NCBI GenBank assembly: GCA_963921795.1
Contig: OY997649.1
Coordinates: 30,881,555 to 30,945,554 of the forward strand
Direction of reading: 5' to 3'
DNA: 64,000 nucleotides
Source: Nannobrachium achirus
Taxonomy: Eukaryota > Chordata > Actinopteri > Myctophiformes > Myctophidae
Shown one piece after another: positions 11,227 to 24,186 of the stretch. Under the pieces are notes generated by a model. That model saw only the letters and a list, made by a program, of their open reading frames with translations. It ran no database searches and had not been told where the DNA came from. The position numbers and the translations under genes were made by a program. The stretch's first letter is position 1; the number at the start of each line of letters is the position of its first letter.

Positions 11227-14200
11227 ATTGCTTTAAGTGTAACGGCACTGTTATGTTTTAATGTGGCACTGTTATGTTTTATTGTAGGCCTGGGTTTCTC
11301 AAGTTCTTCTCATTGGGACTTGCTGGGCACTGCCATGATCACACCTGATCATGTGAGACTAACCCCAGACCTACAGAGTAGGCAAGGAGCAGTGTGGAGC
11401 CGCTTTGTAAGTTTAAAAACACAAACCTTTACAACCTAGATTAGAACATCAAGGCCTATTATTGACATCCAGAATTAGGTTTATTGTCTATTAAATAATA
11501 CATTTGAATGTACATGGGACATGACTGGGTCATCATGGTTTAAATGTAGACATACGATCTAAAGATAGGCAAATATGTTTTCATTTATACACCCTGTGTA
11601 AATAACACATTTGACGTAGTAAAATCATGTATTTTGTACTTGGGTTGAGATTTTAGTATCCACCACCACCAATAAGCAAGCCAATAATAATATTGGCACA
11701 TTGAAGTGGAACACACTGTTCTGTTGATAAAATACATAACATACACTCACATGGAATGCTGTTCCCCAAATCATCCGTTTAATTGCAGTCATCACAAAAT
11801 CAAGCTGAATATCTGACATTAAAACTGACTTTAAAAAGTAATTGCGCAACCCTTCTCATACATGATCACCCAAGCTCTTACCAGAAAGACCAGCTGGTCC
11901 TCTAAGCTCATCCATGACATGTACAGTAGGATAGGCTGTAGGTGAGGTGGTTGGGAAAAAATGCTGTTTATCTTGAACAGTCTTGTTCTGAAGTGATTAC
12001 TATGCCATGACTGTGACCACTGTGTCAGAACGGGTACACATTATTGTGTATCATTATTTTTTGCTTTAACAACTGAATAATAGCAGATATTCGGTGCCGC
12101 GCTGCGAGCTTGTAGATCTACTATTTTTGAAAAATCGTGAAAATTTGAATTCTGACCCGATTCTATGAGTGTCTTTTGAATCCTTCTAAGATTTTTTTGA
12201 AAAACCTGTCAGCAATCTGGCCAGCCATCGTCAAAGAAAAGGTCGTTTTCACTTAACTGGAGCTCAGTTAGTCTGTTCTTGAGAGACTACTATGTCTGTG
12301 GTTCTCAAACCTTTTCATGTGAAGGACCCCCAAAATTATATATATTTGGCCACAGACCCCCATCTTAAAATATTTAGTTCCAGGGACCACCCAGAAGCAA
12401 AATTAGTTACAAACGTTTGCTTTGAAAATACATATATTCAAAGATTTGCACACATTTTCATGACTTTTTCAAAAATGGCAGATCTACAAGCTCGCAGCGC
12501 GGCACTCGGTGCCACGCTGTGAGCTTGTATATCTGCTATTTTTCACTGGTTAAAGCATTCAATAATTCTAGGCCTAAATGGGATAAGAGATTAGCTTGAC
12601 TAGTTGTGTTTAGTAAGGATAATAGCCTCAAATTACTCCTTTGTAATGATGTGCTTTTACTGTTACCGAGTTGTATTATTTATACATTTTGTCATGTACG
12701 TTTTAATTACGCAACAAAATACTATGTCTACTAATACTGTACTCTAGTATGTCTACTTCATTGACAGTAGGTAGATAAAGAAAAGAGAGTAGAGAGGAAG
12801 TTGATGACATGAGTCATTGATATCTGAGACACTTTAAAGCCGATAAATTATATGAATTCTGACAGTACTTATTGGTATCTATAGTCTAGCCTATAGTATA
12901 GTGATCATTAACAGGATCACCCTGTGCCTCCAGCTCTTTATTTAAACAGAACATTCAGGTCAGGATACACATTTTTATCCAATCGGAAATGAGACCTCAC
13001 ACAGGACACAGGATAGTGTGAATATGGAAGTGATGACTCAAAGAAATGAGCAGACAATATTGAAACTGTAACACAAACTGCAGCTGATAAATAGGTACTT
13101 TTCAGACACTGGAAACTAAATCTATCTTGTCTTCAATCACTGTGTCTCTAGCCTTGTTACATCAGGGACTGGGAGCTGCAGATGCACTTTAAAATCCATG
13201 GGCAAGGGAAGAAAAACCTTAACGGAGATGGCATGGCTTTTTGGTTCACCAAAGAGCGCATGAACGTAGGTAGGTCTTTATTGTCGATTTCTTCAATATT
13301 TTCAGTTTGTTGTGTCAGATGTTTCATCCGTTTAGTTGCGACCGTCAGGTCGCAGTTACTATCAAAACCTCCACCGGCTGTCAGTCAGTCTGTCTGTCCA
13401 TCACACGTCACACTTTTGCCCTACTCATATATCCGCCACTGTTGCTCCTATCCATGCCAAACTCATTTCTCACATGGCCCTCTTCTAGCGCCACCATGAT
13501 GCAGATTCTTGCAAAACACATTTTTGGACACTGCTCCTAAAGATTTTGCCCAAAGCGGTACACCGCATCTCTAAAGTCATGTCATCAACATGGATCTGTC
13601 CCATTTCCCATATTCCCTCCTGATTGGCTACCATTGCCTTCTAGAGTTTGTGTATGCAACCTTATTATGGAGTCTTACCGGTTTTAGAGTTGAATCTGGT
13701 TTAGCATTGTGTTCATCACCAAAAAAGGGACACAAACTGAAAGGTATGTTGGAAAATAGTGTTTCCTAAAGAGACAGGTTTGCACTAAAAAACTAAGGAC
13801 GTATTTCCAGCAAGCCAAGCATTACAATGGAGAGCTGCATAATCACAGTGCATAGGCTTTTATCAAAGTATACAGACTCTCTTATATACCCTCTGTACAG
13901 GTGTGCGCCATGAGGGGTGATATCATTTACTGGTGGTAGCAGACAGGGGCGTCACACCAAATTCTGGGCCCTGGGTACAAGGATTCACTGTGGGCCCCCC
14001 ATGAATGTTAACTATTGAAAAATAGCAGATATACAAGCTCACAGAGCTTGTAGATCTGCTATTTTTGAAAAATTGTGAACATTTGTCCATGTCAGTGATG
14101 CTCAAACCTTTTCATGTGAAGGACCCCCAAAATGATATGAATTTGGCCATGGACCCCATCTCAAAATATTTAGTTCCAGCAAAATTTGAGTTACAAATGT

Positions 14201-14740
14201 TCGCTTAAAAAATAAATATTCAAAGATTTGCACATATTTTCACGACTTTTCAAAAATAGCAGATCTCACCTTGGGCCTTAGTAACTCAGTCCCACTTTCC
14301 TACCCCTTCGCCCCTGGTAGCAGACATAATGTTGCCGATCTATAATGGCATATTAACTATATTTATATTTGTACAGATATGACCATACAAGATGCACATG
14401 CATTTTAAAATTTAAATATGACAAATATTGAGGATACTGCATAAGGTCTGTTCGATCATTCAGTAATCAAAATAATTCTCCTACACTTTGCACTATCATC
14501 GGTTTACCACTTTAGCTATAACTGTACTAAAACATCATACATATAATGTGAAGGTTTAAGACAGCCTTCAGTTGAAATAGCTTTGCATTCTACAGCAAGG
14601 CTATTCTGATATCAGTATATATAAGGTTTTGTCTTTTGCAGGTCCTGTGTTTGGCAACATGAACCAGTTTACTGGTCTTGGGATTTTTGTGGACACCTAC
14701 CCAAACGAAGACAATAAACATGAGGTGAAACTCTTCACCC

Positions 14741-14823
<83 letters not shown>

Positions 14824-17800
14824 CCCTCCCTAGGTAGCAAGTTGGGTCATCTTCATTTTGAGAAATAAGTATCATTGTGTCCTATTTGTTTTGTTTTTGT
14901 TTTCTTTGCAAACCTACTGGATATGCAGAAGAAGTACACTGGACCTAAGGTAGCATCAGTGCCATATTAACCCATTTTGAGGAATATTTATCTCTTCAAC
15001 CAACACCGTAGAAGTAATTACATTGCCTGCTGTTTAGTATTAATTAATTAATTAATTAGTCAATTAATTAATTAATAACTCATTCACTGCCAAACCACTA
15101 ACCACTGCCAGCTATGTTTTGTTTTTCCTTACCTTTCCAAGTAGTCACAGAATATTGTTCTATTTTTCGATCGATCCCGCACGCGGACCGTCAGTCTGTG
15201 CTTCAGTGGGAAAAAAGTTATTCCGAGCACCGGTTGTCTAGTTATGGCCGATTGAAAATCCACTGTTTGACAAACCAGGAATTGGCAAAAAATATGTTTC
15301 TGTGAAAAAATGTAACTGGAAGCGAATGGAGATATGGTTTTTCAACGTCTGGTTCCGCTGTGTTACTATTATTATTTTTTTACCCCAGATGGGGCTGGTC
15401 GCTAACTTGAGAAAAACCTGTGCTGTGGGCCAACCAAAGAAATCCATGAAAACAAGTTTTTGGCAGAGAATGAGATGAAAAATGAAAGATCCGAAAATAA
15501 ATCCAATACTATGGCAATTTTAACATTCCTTCCTCCCCTTTTATTTTGTATATAATTCTCTGACTCTCCCTAACCGTCTCCTTTACACATCACAAATCCT
15601 TTTGTCTGCCTCTGTTTTCATTCTCACTCATTCATCCTGTCTCTCTGTCTCTCACAGAGGGTTTTTCCATATATATCTGTGATGCTGGGGAACGGAACGC
15701 TGCTATATGACCACAACCGGGACGGACGGACCACTGAGCTTGGCGGGTGCCCAGCTCTTGTGCGCAACGTCAACCACGACACCTTCCTCCTCCTCCGATA
15801 CTACAGAAACCGTCTGACGGTGGGAATTCATATTTCAAGCTTGCCTGCGTGCCAGCCTGTTCGCTCCGTTCCGCAATTTGTTTTGTCTCTCACAGTCTGG
15901 AAAGCCTCCTATCTCCAAGGGGAGGTGGGACATAGAAGCGGGATTCACACATCCGTGGCTTCCGATTGGTCTTTGGTTATGTCTGTCAAACACACCAGCG
16001 TGCTGAGTGTGTTTATGATGACGTTGCTACGATAACCCTATTCTGATTCGTTGGAACAACATCCAATCAGCAACGACGCCTACGTCACAACTTGCTTCCT
16101 GAAATACGAGTCAACTGAATTATTTCCAGACTGATGTGGAGAGACAAAACAAATCTCTGAACGGAGCAAACAGGCTGGCACCCAGGCTCATTTCAAGCCT
16201 TTTAGTTGACTTTTAGCCTGTTGCAGACACATGACATTTTCTTTTCTGTTTTAATTGTGATTTGTCAATACTGAATAGCTCTCATGATGAGTTTCTGACA
16301 CTCCCCCATTTCCGTGTACATGTAAGGCTGGGCAATATATAGATCGTATATCCATATCGTGATATGAGAGTAGATATCATCTGGGATTTTCAAAATATCT
16401 CGGTTTTAATCACTTGAGCCTTATTATATACTATAAAAAAATTACAAAAACTTGTGCTCTTTTTGGTTAAAACAAACCTTTTTATTGAATATAATTGTCA
16501 CAATATTCATATTGAGGTTCTTGATCCAAAATGTTGTGACATTTGATTTTGTCCATATCGCCCAGCTGTAGTACTACCATGTAAATGTGTTTCATGCTGT
16601 TCTGTCCTCTGTCCTCCAGTTAATGATGGACATCGATGGCAAGCGGGAATGGAAGGATTGTGTTGACATCTCTGGCCTGCGCCTGCCTCCTGGTTACCAT
16701 TTTGGTGCCTCCTCTGTCACAGGAGACCTGTCGGGTATAGAAGGAGTCTATTGTTTTTTTTGTAATTAGAGAACTTCCTAATCATGGTCACCTTTACAAC
16801 TGACTTCTCTTGAATGAAGCCTGCTAAAACAAGACGTGGCCAGACAGCATATTGGGGTGGAGGGGCTCTACTGGTAAAATAATTCAGTGTTAAAGGACAA
16901 CTTTAGTTTTTTACAACAAGGGTTCATATTTTAGATTGTAATTAAAGAATATAAAAGATGAGTGTTAAAATTATTTCATTTACTTATTTTTATTGTTTTA
17001 GAGATTCTTATTTCAGTGGTTGGGGGCATGCGTACAAGTGGCTAAATATGTCATTTTACACACGATAAGCCCATTCCCAAGAAACAACGCAACCTTTCAT
17101 GGTTGGATGTGACTTATGGGGGCTAGAAGTGTTACTGTAAATAGCAATAAAGAAACTGCTTGCGTTTTGTGTCTAAAAAGACATTTAGCCACTTGTACGC
17201 ATGCCCCACATTTTAGCACGGTAAACGTGATAAAACAATAGAACGAAGCAAATGAAAACATTTTAACACTCACCTTTTCTTTTCTCTGATTACAATCTAA
17301 AATATGAACCCTTGTTGTAAAAAAACAAAGTTGTCCTTTAAGTCAGCAGGGGTGATCACCATCATGTGACCTGAAGAATGATGTGTTTCCCCATAGATAA
17401 CCATGACCTCATCTCCATGAAACTATACCAGCTGACAGCGGAGAGGACTCCAGAGGAGGAGGAAGAGGAGGATGTCGCCATCCCCATGGTTGAAAACATG
17501 GCTCCATTCCAAGGTACAAAGACACATTTTTGTGACTCAGCAGTGTTTTTTTATATTTCTAAACTGTCAAAAAGGTAATATCAAGTGTAAGGCAAGCGTC
17601 GGTGTGATTTGCACACCGACTCCTACTTTACGTGTTAGTACAAACTATTCATTTGGTGATGCCTCATTCATACAGGTTGATTATTTTATTCTCAGTTAAA
17701 AATCAACCTCATCTTGAATAATGATTACATCACACACAGTATCGCCTCATTATATTCGCCTTCTGTGTGGAACTGTGGATGTACTCATGACAGAACAGGC

Positions 17801-18169
17801 GTTTTAATTAATGCAAATTAATAGCACGAAATAAACGCCCCCAGTGTGTACAGAGTGTTAACTGTTATAAATGTTTTAAGTTATAATTATCATCTTCCCC
17901 CAGGATTTGTTCACTTTTTTTTCTTATTCTGTCAGCAAAAAAAAAAAGAAATGTTTACGAGGACTCTTCTAAACAGGCCTGTATTCCATCACAACATTTC
18001 TGACATTTTTTCTTTTTGCCTGGCAGTTGTGGTAGAGGAAGAACAGACGAATTCAGTGCAGGTCTTCATCACCTGCTTCTTCTCCATCGTTGGCCTGTGT
18101 GTGTTGGGAGCCATAGCCCTGATGATGTACAACCGCTGGAAGGAGAACAGCCGCAAGCGCTTCTATTGA
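10635..18169 (+). CDS. lman2l: L-type lectin VIPL (LMAN2-like), 8 coding exons plus one optional microexon
   Basis: Coding exons: 10635-10839, 11288-11406, 13152-13269, 14642-14724, 15658-15819, 16620-16734, 17397-17513, 18027-18169. All have GT-AG borders and phases join without a break, giving 353 aa. The N-terminus (MAATMIKSK) is followed by a hydrophobic signal segment, then the LKREYSLTKPYQG block and the L-type carbohydrate domain with GKKNLNGDGMAFWFT, GIFVDTYPNED and NHDTFL, which hold the Asp, Asn and His ligands for calcium and mannose in this family. One membrane segment spans about residues 319-341 and is followed by a 12-residue cytosolic tail ending SRKRFY. That tail, with its Arg-based RKR signal, and the 'GDGMAFWFTKERM' block match VIPL (LMAN2L) better than VIP36 (LMAN2). 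VIPL is an ER/early-secretory lectin that binds high-mannose glycans. The second ATG (10647) has a strong GCCACC context, but the first matches the MAAT start of the human protein. Confidence 0.93.
11134..11224. repeat. (AT)n microsatellite in lman2l intron 1
   Basis: AT run of about 90 bases ending about 60 bases before exon 2. Confidence 0.95.
12075..12128. repeat. Hairpin core copy (left-arm deleted)
   Basis: AATAATAGCAGATATTCGG followed directly by GCGAGCTTGTAGATCTACTA. The inner part of the left arm is missing. Confidence 0.65.
12471..12543. repeat. Hairpin core copy
   Basis: ATGGCAGATCTACAAGCTCG, the inner mini-palindrome GGCACTCGGTGCC, then TGAGCTTGTATATCTGCTA. Almost identical to the copy at 4025-4098. 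Confidence 0.8.
13338..13665. mobile_element. Dispersed repeat of the 'GCGCCACCA' family, in lman2l intron 3
   Basis: Opens with the hairpin GCGACCGTCAGGTCGC, continues with ACCTCCACCGGCTGTCAG and a GTCTGTCTGTCC run, then CTAGCGCCACCATGATG. The whole block matches 59762-60206 in reverse complement. No protein is encoded. Confidence 0.65.
13944..14316. mobile_element. Intact hAT-like non-autonomous element, 373 bp, perfect 8-bp TSD
   Basis: Terminal repeats are CAGGGGCGTCAC on the left and TCGCCCCTG on the right, flanked on both sides by the same eight bases GTAGCAGA (13936-13943 and 14317-14324). 8-bp duplications and CAGGGG-type ends are typical of hAT elements. It contains a complete hairpin at 14017-14066 and a remnant left arm near 14250-14266. 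Located in lman2l intron 3. Confidence 0.85.
14017..14066. repeat. Hairpin core copy
   Basis: AAATAGCAGATATACAAGCT and AGCTTGTAGATCTGCTATTT meet with almost no loop (CACAG). Confidence 0.85.
14744..14820. repeat. (CA)n microsatellite
   Basis: Pure CA run starting 20 bases after the donor of lman2l exon 4, in the intron that also holds the microexon. Confidence 0.95.
14929..14949 (+). CDS. lman2l: Optional 21-nt in-frame microexon of lman2l (KKYTGPK)
   Basis: Between the exons ending at 14724 and starting at 15658, a block with an upstream ATATGCAG acceptor and a GTAGCA donor encodes KKYTGPK in phase 0. It would insert between NKHE and RVFPYIS. Human LMAN2L has a longer isoform with an insert at this same junction (from memory, a short Lys/Arg-Tyr-Ser-Pro-Gly-like peptide), which this resembles. 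Exact position, phase and basic-Tyr-Pro character support it; transcript evidence is not available here. Confidence 0.65.
15041..15076. repeat. (ATTA)n simple repeat
   Basis: ATTA tetranucleotide units interrupted by AGTC, abutting the MITE at 15077. Confidence 0.85.
15077..15475. mobile_element. MITE with CTCATTCACTGCCAAA ends
   Basis: The left end AACTCATTCACTGCCAAA faces TTTTTGGCAGAGAATGAGAT at the right, imperfect inverted repeats about 400 bases apart. It lies inside an lman2l intron. Fish genomes commonly carry repeats with this terminal sequence; the superfamily is not assigned. Confidence 0.6.
16325..16567. mobile_element. MITE with GGCTGGGCAATAT ends
   Basis: AGGCTGGGCAATATATAGAT at the left faces CATATCGCCCAGCT at the right. 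A common teleost type of short DNA transposon. A fragment of the same end appears at about 60827. Confidence 0.6.
16890..17341. mobile_element. TTAA-flanked MITE (452 bp) in lman2l intron 6
   Basis: TTAA|AGGACAACTTTAG at the left and GTTGTCCT|TTAA at the right. The inverted repeats run about 50 bases (ACAACAAGGGTTCATATTTT on one side and its complement on the other). TTAA target duplication points to piggyBac or Kolobok-type mobilisation. No transposase is encoded. Confidence 0.8.
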
Positions 18170-20580
18170 GCGGAGATGGACTGAACAGTCTACACAACAA
18201 CACAGGCGGAGTGAGAGTTCTCAGTGAGTTTCTTTTTTTTTTGTGTTCTTACGGACAGTTCAATAATACTAAGTCTACTGTAGCTTTAACCCAGACACAT
18301 TTCATGGACAGTCAAGTGTGTGCAGGTAGTAATTTCAGCTAAATACCAACAGTTGTGTGCACATTTGTGAAACAAGCTGGTGTAGTGTTTTTGATTGGAA
18401 TGAAGGCTTTCATACACTCGGCTCTCCATGGGCATCACTTCTTTTAACTGAACAAAGTTGAGCATCTCGGACAAAAGAACTGCATCTGTGGGGAAATAAT
18501 GCATTTATCCACTAGGATTTGACCGTTTCTTTCCTTTTTAAAAAGTAAGGTAGAAAACGTTATGTATTTGTAGCTGCTGCTGGGCACTTTGACAATGATC
18601 TGTGGGTCCTCTGAGCCAACCATGGGCAGATCTCTGTTGCACTGATACAGTACAAAGCACCCATGAGATGATTTTTATTTTATTATTGAACTCTTTTCTT
18701 TAAAAGTACATTTTGGAGAATGATGTGCTCCATTTTGTACTTTTAAGGAGTATGTGTGCTTGAGTTGCTAATGCTATCCAAACTAAGTGCCTAGCTAGGA
18801 CCAATAAAGACTACGCAAGTCTTACTTTATACATGTTCTGTCCTAGTCTTGAGGTTTGTGCTACACTTGCCTTTTGTATTTGACATCTCATTGCTCTCTC
18901 ACACATTTTTATATTGAAGTTACTGTTATTGTGAATATTGAGAATAATTTTCTTGAATCCATTTTTAACTGTTGGTGTATGAAAAAATATTTTTGTACTA
19001 CATCATCTCTAGAGCATGCCTGAACTCAAACTTATTTTTCTCTTCTTTTTGCCACTAAACTTTATTCAACCTGTGAATTTGATTAACATCGATGCACCAC
19101 TTTGTCATTACATGACACATTAGCAGTCACATTTGCCAGTGATCAATTGTTTGTCGTATGAAAGCAGATACAGTACATGTTTTTTACTGTCCATCGACAA
19201 TGTTATGAAGTCACATGTATTTTGAGTTTGTGTATGAACACTGTTTTGGGGTTAGGGTTAAACCGTTAAACCTGTGACATCATTTTCTTACCAAGAGGGA
19301 TGCACAATATTGTCAAAGGAAAGAAATTCTGACACGTGGATACAGTTGTTCTCATAGAAGCAAAAGAACATAAACAAAAAAACAAATAACTCTACATTTT
19401 TAAATTGCAATATTGTCAATGTTGTGATTGACTTTTCTTTAGCAATTAAATTGTGCAGCCTTAGTTACCAAGACTTCTAATGTTGTACATGCTGGTGCCT
19501 TACTCGCACATCTAAGACCAGAAACTGTATTCAGTAAGGGGAAAGTGTCCTGAGCTGACAGTTTAATATTTCATGTGACTTGCATTGAGTGAAGGGGGTT
19601 CAGTGTATCACAGACGCAGACACAAGGCTGCCTTGTGGTACAACATGTCAATTGGACCTTTCCATTACAGCCGCTCTTAAACTATTGCTAGGCCATCTAC
19701 CCTAGGTTCTTGTATTTCTTGAATGTGATCAAATTACATTGCCTGAAAGAGAACCATATTTATAATGATAACATCTAACCATAGACAAGTGAAGCAGTCT
19801 TTCAGATATCTCAGGCAATTCAGTGTCCAATCCGTCAAGATAAATTTGGATGCAACAACTCAAAATGGAAGTGTTCTGAACCTGCATGTGTATTTCCCTA
19901 ATATGCAATACACCACACATTTGGAGATATACCAATGTCTCTGAACTTCATATTTCATCAGACATGACAAAATTGCTCAGCCATTTTTCTTATAGCCATT
20001 GAATATGGGTGTCGTGCTCCATTCCGAAATTTACTTCTTATTGTCGGAGTGGCGACACTTCCATAGGGGTTAAGTTTAGGGTAAGGTTAGAGATAGGGTT
20101 GATGTCAGAATGAAGACATGTCGGAGTGGCGGGGTGTAACCATTGAATATATATATAGATACATAATTATAAATAAGGAAATGATTTGTCATGTTAATTA
20201 TAATAGCGATAATTTTATTGATATCTGATATAATAGATAAACTATCCTGTTTTTGGTAATAAACCTAACCCAAAGGGAGGACGAGGAACATGTTGCTGTC
20301 ATTCTATTAGTTTACAACAGATCTGTAGTATTCTTCTAAAAGTGTATGTGGGTGGATACGTTGTGTTGTTATGACCTCTTGAAGAAACGATAGTTATACA
20401 GTAGAGTATTTAATTGATGCTATTTAGGCTGTGAAAATGTGAATACTTAAATCAAAGCTCTGAAATTTCTATTTTTAATCTTATTGCTGTAATTTGTTCT
20501 TGTTGTAAGTGGATAATATGCACTTTTTGTGCTATATTGTGTCGGATCATTTTCAATAAAAATGTCTATAGTGCAATTCT
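18170..20580 (+). other. lman2l: lman2l 3' UTR (putative)
   Basis: No further exon is seen after the stop. AATAAA occurs at 18803-18808 and again at 20555-20560, the latter followed within about 20 bases by a T-rich stretch, so two alternative 3' ends are plausible. The content is otherwise unique AT-rich sequence. Confidence 0.5.
20555..20560 (+). terminator. Candidate polyadenylation signal (AATAAA)
   Basis: Canonical hexamer on the + strand, the last good one downstream of lman2l before repeat sequence begins. A nearer one lies at 18803-18808. Confidence 0.45.
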
Positions 20581-21034
20581 TGAATGTCCTCTCGTCTCTT
20601 TTTCCAGGCATTAGACAAAGAAATTGTTTTGCAAACAATGGAACTGATACTGTCAATATTCTCTTTTGACTGTGTAAGAGCCATAATATGGGGTTATGTC
20701 ATGATGCTGTATATATCTTGTTGGCCTGATATTGCTTTAGCCAAATTATATGCAGCAGTGTGTTGTTAATTATGTGCAGTAGGCTACTGTAACTGTCTTG
20801 TGTGGATTGGTCTGTCGTTGATTGAATGTTTGTGATTGGTGCTCTTTTTGATTGTGTAGACAGAGATTTGTCGCATTTATAGATAGATTAGATTTATGTT
20901 CTGTTTGAGTTTCTCAGAACTGTGAAGTTGAAGTAGAGAGCACATTTTATGTCGTATATACGCATCAGATTATTGTGCTCACAGTTTTATGCCACTATAG
21001 ACTGCTTTCAGAGTAGATAACAAATTATATTGTC

Positions 21035-21684
<650 letters not shown>

Positions 21685-22025
21685 TGTTTGATGGAGCTTA
21701 TCTCTTAAACTGGCTCCATGGAATTTGGATACATTTACAGGGATTCTTCTGTTGTGCATTGTGGATGCTCTTTAGACCAGAAACCTGGAAGACCACCGCT
21801 AACATCATCAAGCTGCAGTCATTCCTGGAAATCTATCTGCCACACAATCAACAACACCAACCTGTTGGAATGAACTGAACACTAAACAATAGAAGTACAG
21901 CTGAAAGGGAGAAGAAGGATATTGATTTGTCAAACCCTAAAGACAGTGTGAATGTGCGGCGTGGCCCGCCAAAAGGGCCAATTGGAAATGAGAGGAAAAT
22001 CAAAGAGTAAGATTTTTACATGGAC

Positions 22026-22091
22026 GCAGATAGATCTACAAGCTCACAACGCATTGCAGCACAATTGTGAGCTTGTACATTGGCAATTTTC
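22026..22091. repeat. Hairpin core copy
   Basis: GCAGATAGATCTACAAGCTC and CACAACGC on the left, AATTGTGAGCTTGTACATTG on the right, partly decayed. Confidence 0.7.
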
Positions 22092-22133
22092 TCTAATTTT
22101 GGTTATTTTAAAAGCCATTTTGCAATGGCTGGG

Positions 22134-22585
22134 CCAGAGGCTATGGCTATTTGGTGGTCCATCATTGGGACCCACTGACTTATGTAACTGACTGGGGTCA
22201 ACATACAGTAGTCTCTCTGGGGTCTATAAGTGGTCCCCTCTTTTTTCCCCTCTACAGTAGTGTTTCTGAACCTTTTTTGTGCCAGTACCCCCTATTCAAT
22301 ATCCAGGTCCCTTTCTGCCCCCACACCTAATTAAAATGTAACCTTTATTATTATTGCATATTTTATATTAGCTATATTAAACTGCCGTCCCCCAAGAGCG
22401 CCTTTAAAAAATATGACTTCTCTGTACGCCCCCTGGAGGGCTGCACCACTCCCACCACCACTACTTAAAATCTCTTTGCCAAAAATAGCAGATCTACAAG
22501 CATTCTAGATGTCTAGGCTTGTAGAGTCTATTTAGACCCAGAATAGGGATGCTATGGTTTCATGCGAAGTAAGGTGGAATCTTGT
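22134..22585. mobile_element. Palindrome element class D, interrupted by a hAT-like insert
   Basis: CTCTTTTTTCCCCTCTACAG matches the class D flank, but the match is split by about 200 bases (about 22255-22465) beginning GTGTTTCTGAACC, a decayed hAT-like end. It then resumes with AATCTCTTTGCCAAAAATAG and a hairpin at 22481-22533. Confidence 0.5.
22481..22533. repeat. Hairpin core copy
   Basis: AAAAATAGCAGATCTACAAG then a mini-palindrome TCTAGATGTCTAGG and GCTTGTAGAGTCTATTT. Confidence 0.65.
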
Positions 22586-24186
22586 GGATGCCCCTCCCAT
22601 CTCTTTATTGTCAGTTGTGTAAATAAACAAATAGAAATGTCTCTACAGACAGTATTTTGAGGCGGATCCTGTTGTTGCCACTGTCCCTTATACTGCCTTT
22701 TCCTTCTTGTACAGTAGCTAACTTGGAGTATTCATAGTATATAAACAGCTACTAGCCACCAAAGGCCTATAACTTATCACCTGGGAGTTAATATTACTGC
22801 AGGCTTGTTGATAAGGTAAGTCTTATACTGAGATAGTTATCAATGATGTCAAATAAATCCGAATTCTCGTATTAAGCTATACAAAATTGTTTTTATTGGT
22901 TTTATTTAACTTTCAGTACGTTGTGGTATGGGTAATAAGTTGGGTCATTGTTTTTTCATAATATAAGAAATAAGTTGCTCATGACTTAAACTATATGAAT
23001 CTTTGGGATGAATAGTATAAGGACAATATGATTAGGCTACAAACATTTAAATACGGTTAAGTAGAAGATAAGGGGAAAAACGTACTATACTAAAATTTTA
23101 AAAATTACTATAAGCACTGTCTCGTAAGGTCTGTTTTGCATCTATTCAGCTATTCTGCTACCATGAAACCCAAAGATAAAGTTTCATATTACCTTTCATT
23201 TGAGTACACGCTGAGCTTTATTTTCTTGCGAAAATGCAGATTCTCGGAAAATGTATAGTATGTCATTATCTTTTAGAAGATTTTAATTGTGAAGAATGGT
23301 CTTCTATTCCATGTCTAAATGTCAAGGGGCTACACTCTGACTGTAGATGCAGGCTCAGGCAGCGGCTTTCAGAGTTGTCATACCAAACAGTGTTGTCGTG
23401 TAAACACTCTCCCTAACAAGGGTGGATTAGGGAGCAGGCCAAATAGGGCCAGTGCCCAGGGGCCGCTGACCTCCAGGGGCCACAGCCCCAGCCATTCCCA
23501 GTGAGTGTGCAAAGCCCTTGGTTGTCTGGGCAAACTGGTTGTCTGGGCAAACCTGTGATATTTGCCCAGTACTCAGGAGCCATTGACTAGGTTGGCCGAG
23601 CTGGATGCCAGAGGCCCCTGAGCAGCAGGGTTTACAACAACAGAATCTATTGGATTTTTGGGCTAACTGTCTGAGAAAGGCTGATACGGTAGGGTACTCT
23701 TTAGGCCCGCAGTAGCACACATGCATAATATGAGGTGAGATTTCTAGAAAATGTTACAATAAATGTTTTGGATGTCATGTCAGAAAAGTTTTTGGGACAG
23801 AATAGAACAGATTCCTAAAACTGTTTTGTTCTGTTCCAAAAACTGTTCTGACGTGACATGAATTTATTTAATGGCCGAAAAAAGAGAATTATGTCAGTGT
23901 TAAGAATGACAATCTCCAAAAATGTAGTAAAGATTTGTCAGATTTGGTTATAGTTTGAGACATTTCTATGAAGTATTGTTGGATTTCTGAATTGGCAGTG
24001 AAATTCTGCTAGGCCTATAGCAGTTCTGTCTTTAGACATGGAATAGTAAATGAATACACAATGAGCTTTCAGTTGATTTTAAGCGGATTCATAGAATTTG
24101 CCATCATGTTGTCATCTGCATTTGTAGTGTTTCGTTGAATTCTATTTCATAGGTCTTAACGGAGGCAGGTCATCATTTAAGGAAGA

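Larger units (their letters stand above)
12027..12584. mobile_element. Palindrome element class A in lman2l intron 2
   Basis: Same architecture as 3691-4185: hairpin at 12075-12128, a GGTTCTCAAACCTTTTCATG segment in the middle, and hairpin at 12471-12543. The right end is CCTAAATGGGATA. The copy at 49766-50248 is the same element in the opposite orientation. Confidence 0.65.

Noticed and set aside
14629..14868. Open frame running through the CA microsatellite
   Set aside because: Only the part 14642-14724 is real (lman2l exon 4); the rest is Thr-His from the CA run. The same applies to frames in the repeats at 21271, 31690, 34321 and 61634.
10635..18169. Assignment as LMAN2 (VIP36) rather than LMAN2L
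   Set aside because: The SRKRFY tail, the GDGMAFWFTKERM block and the optional insert junction fit VIPL better; VIP36 ends NKRFY without the RKR motif.
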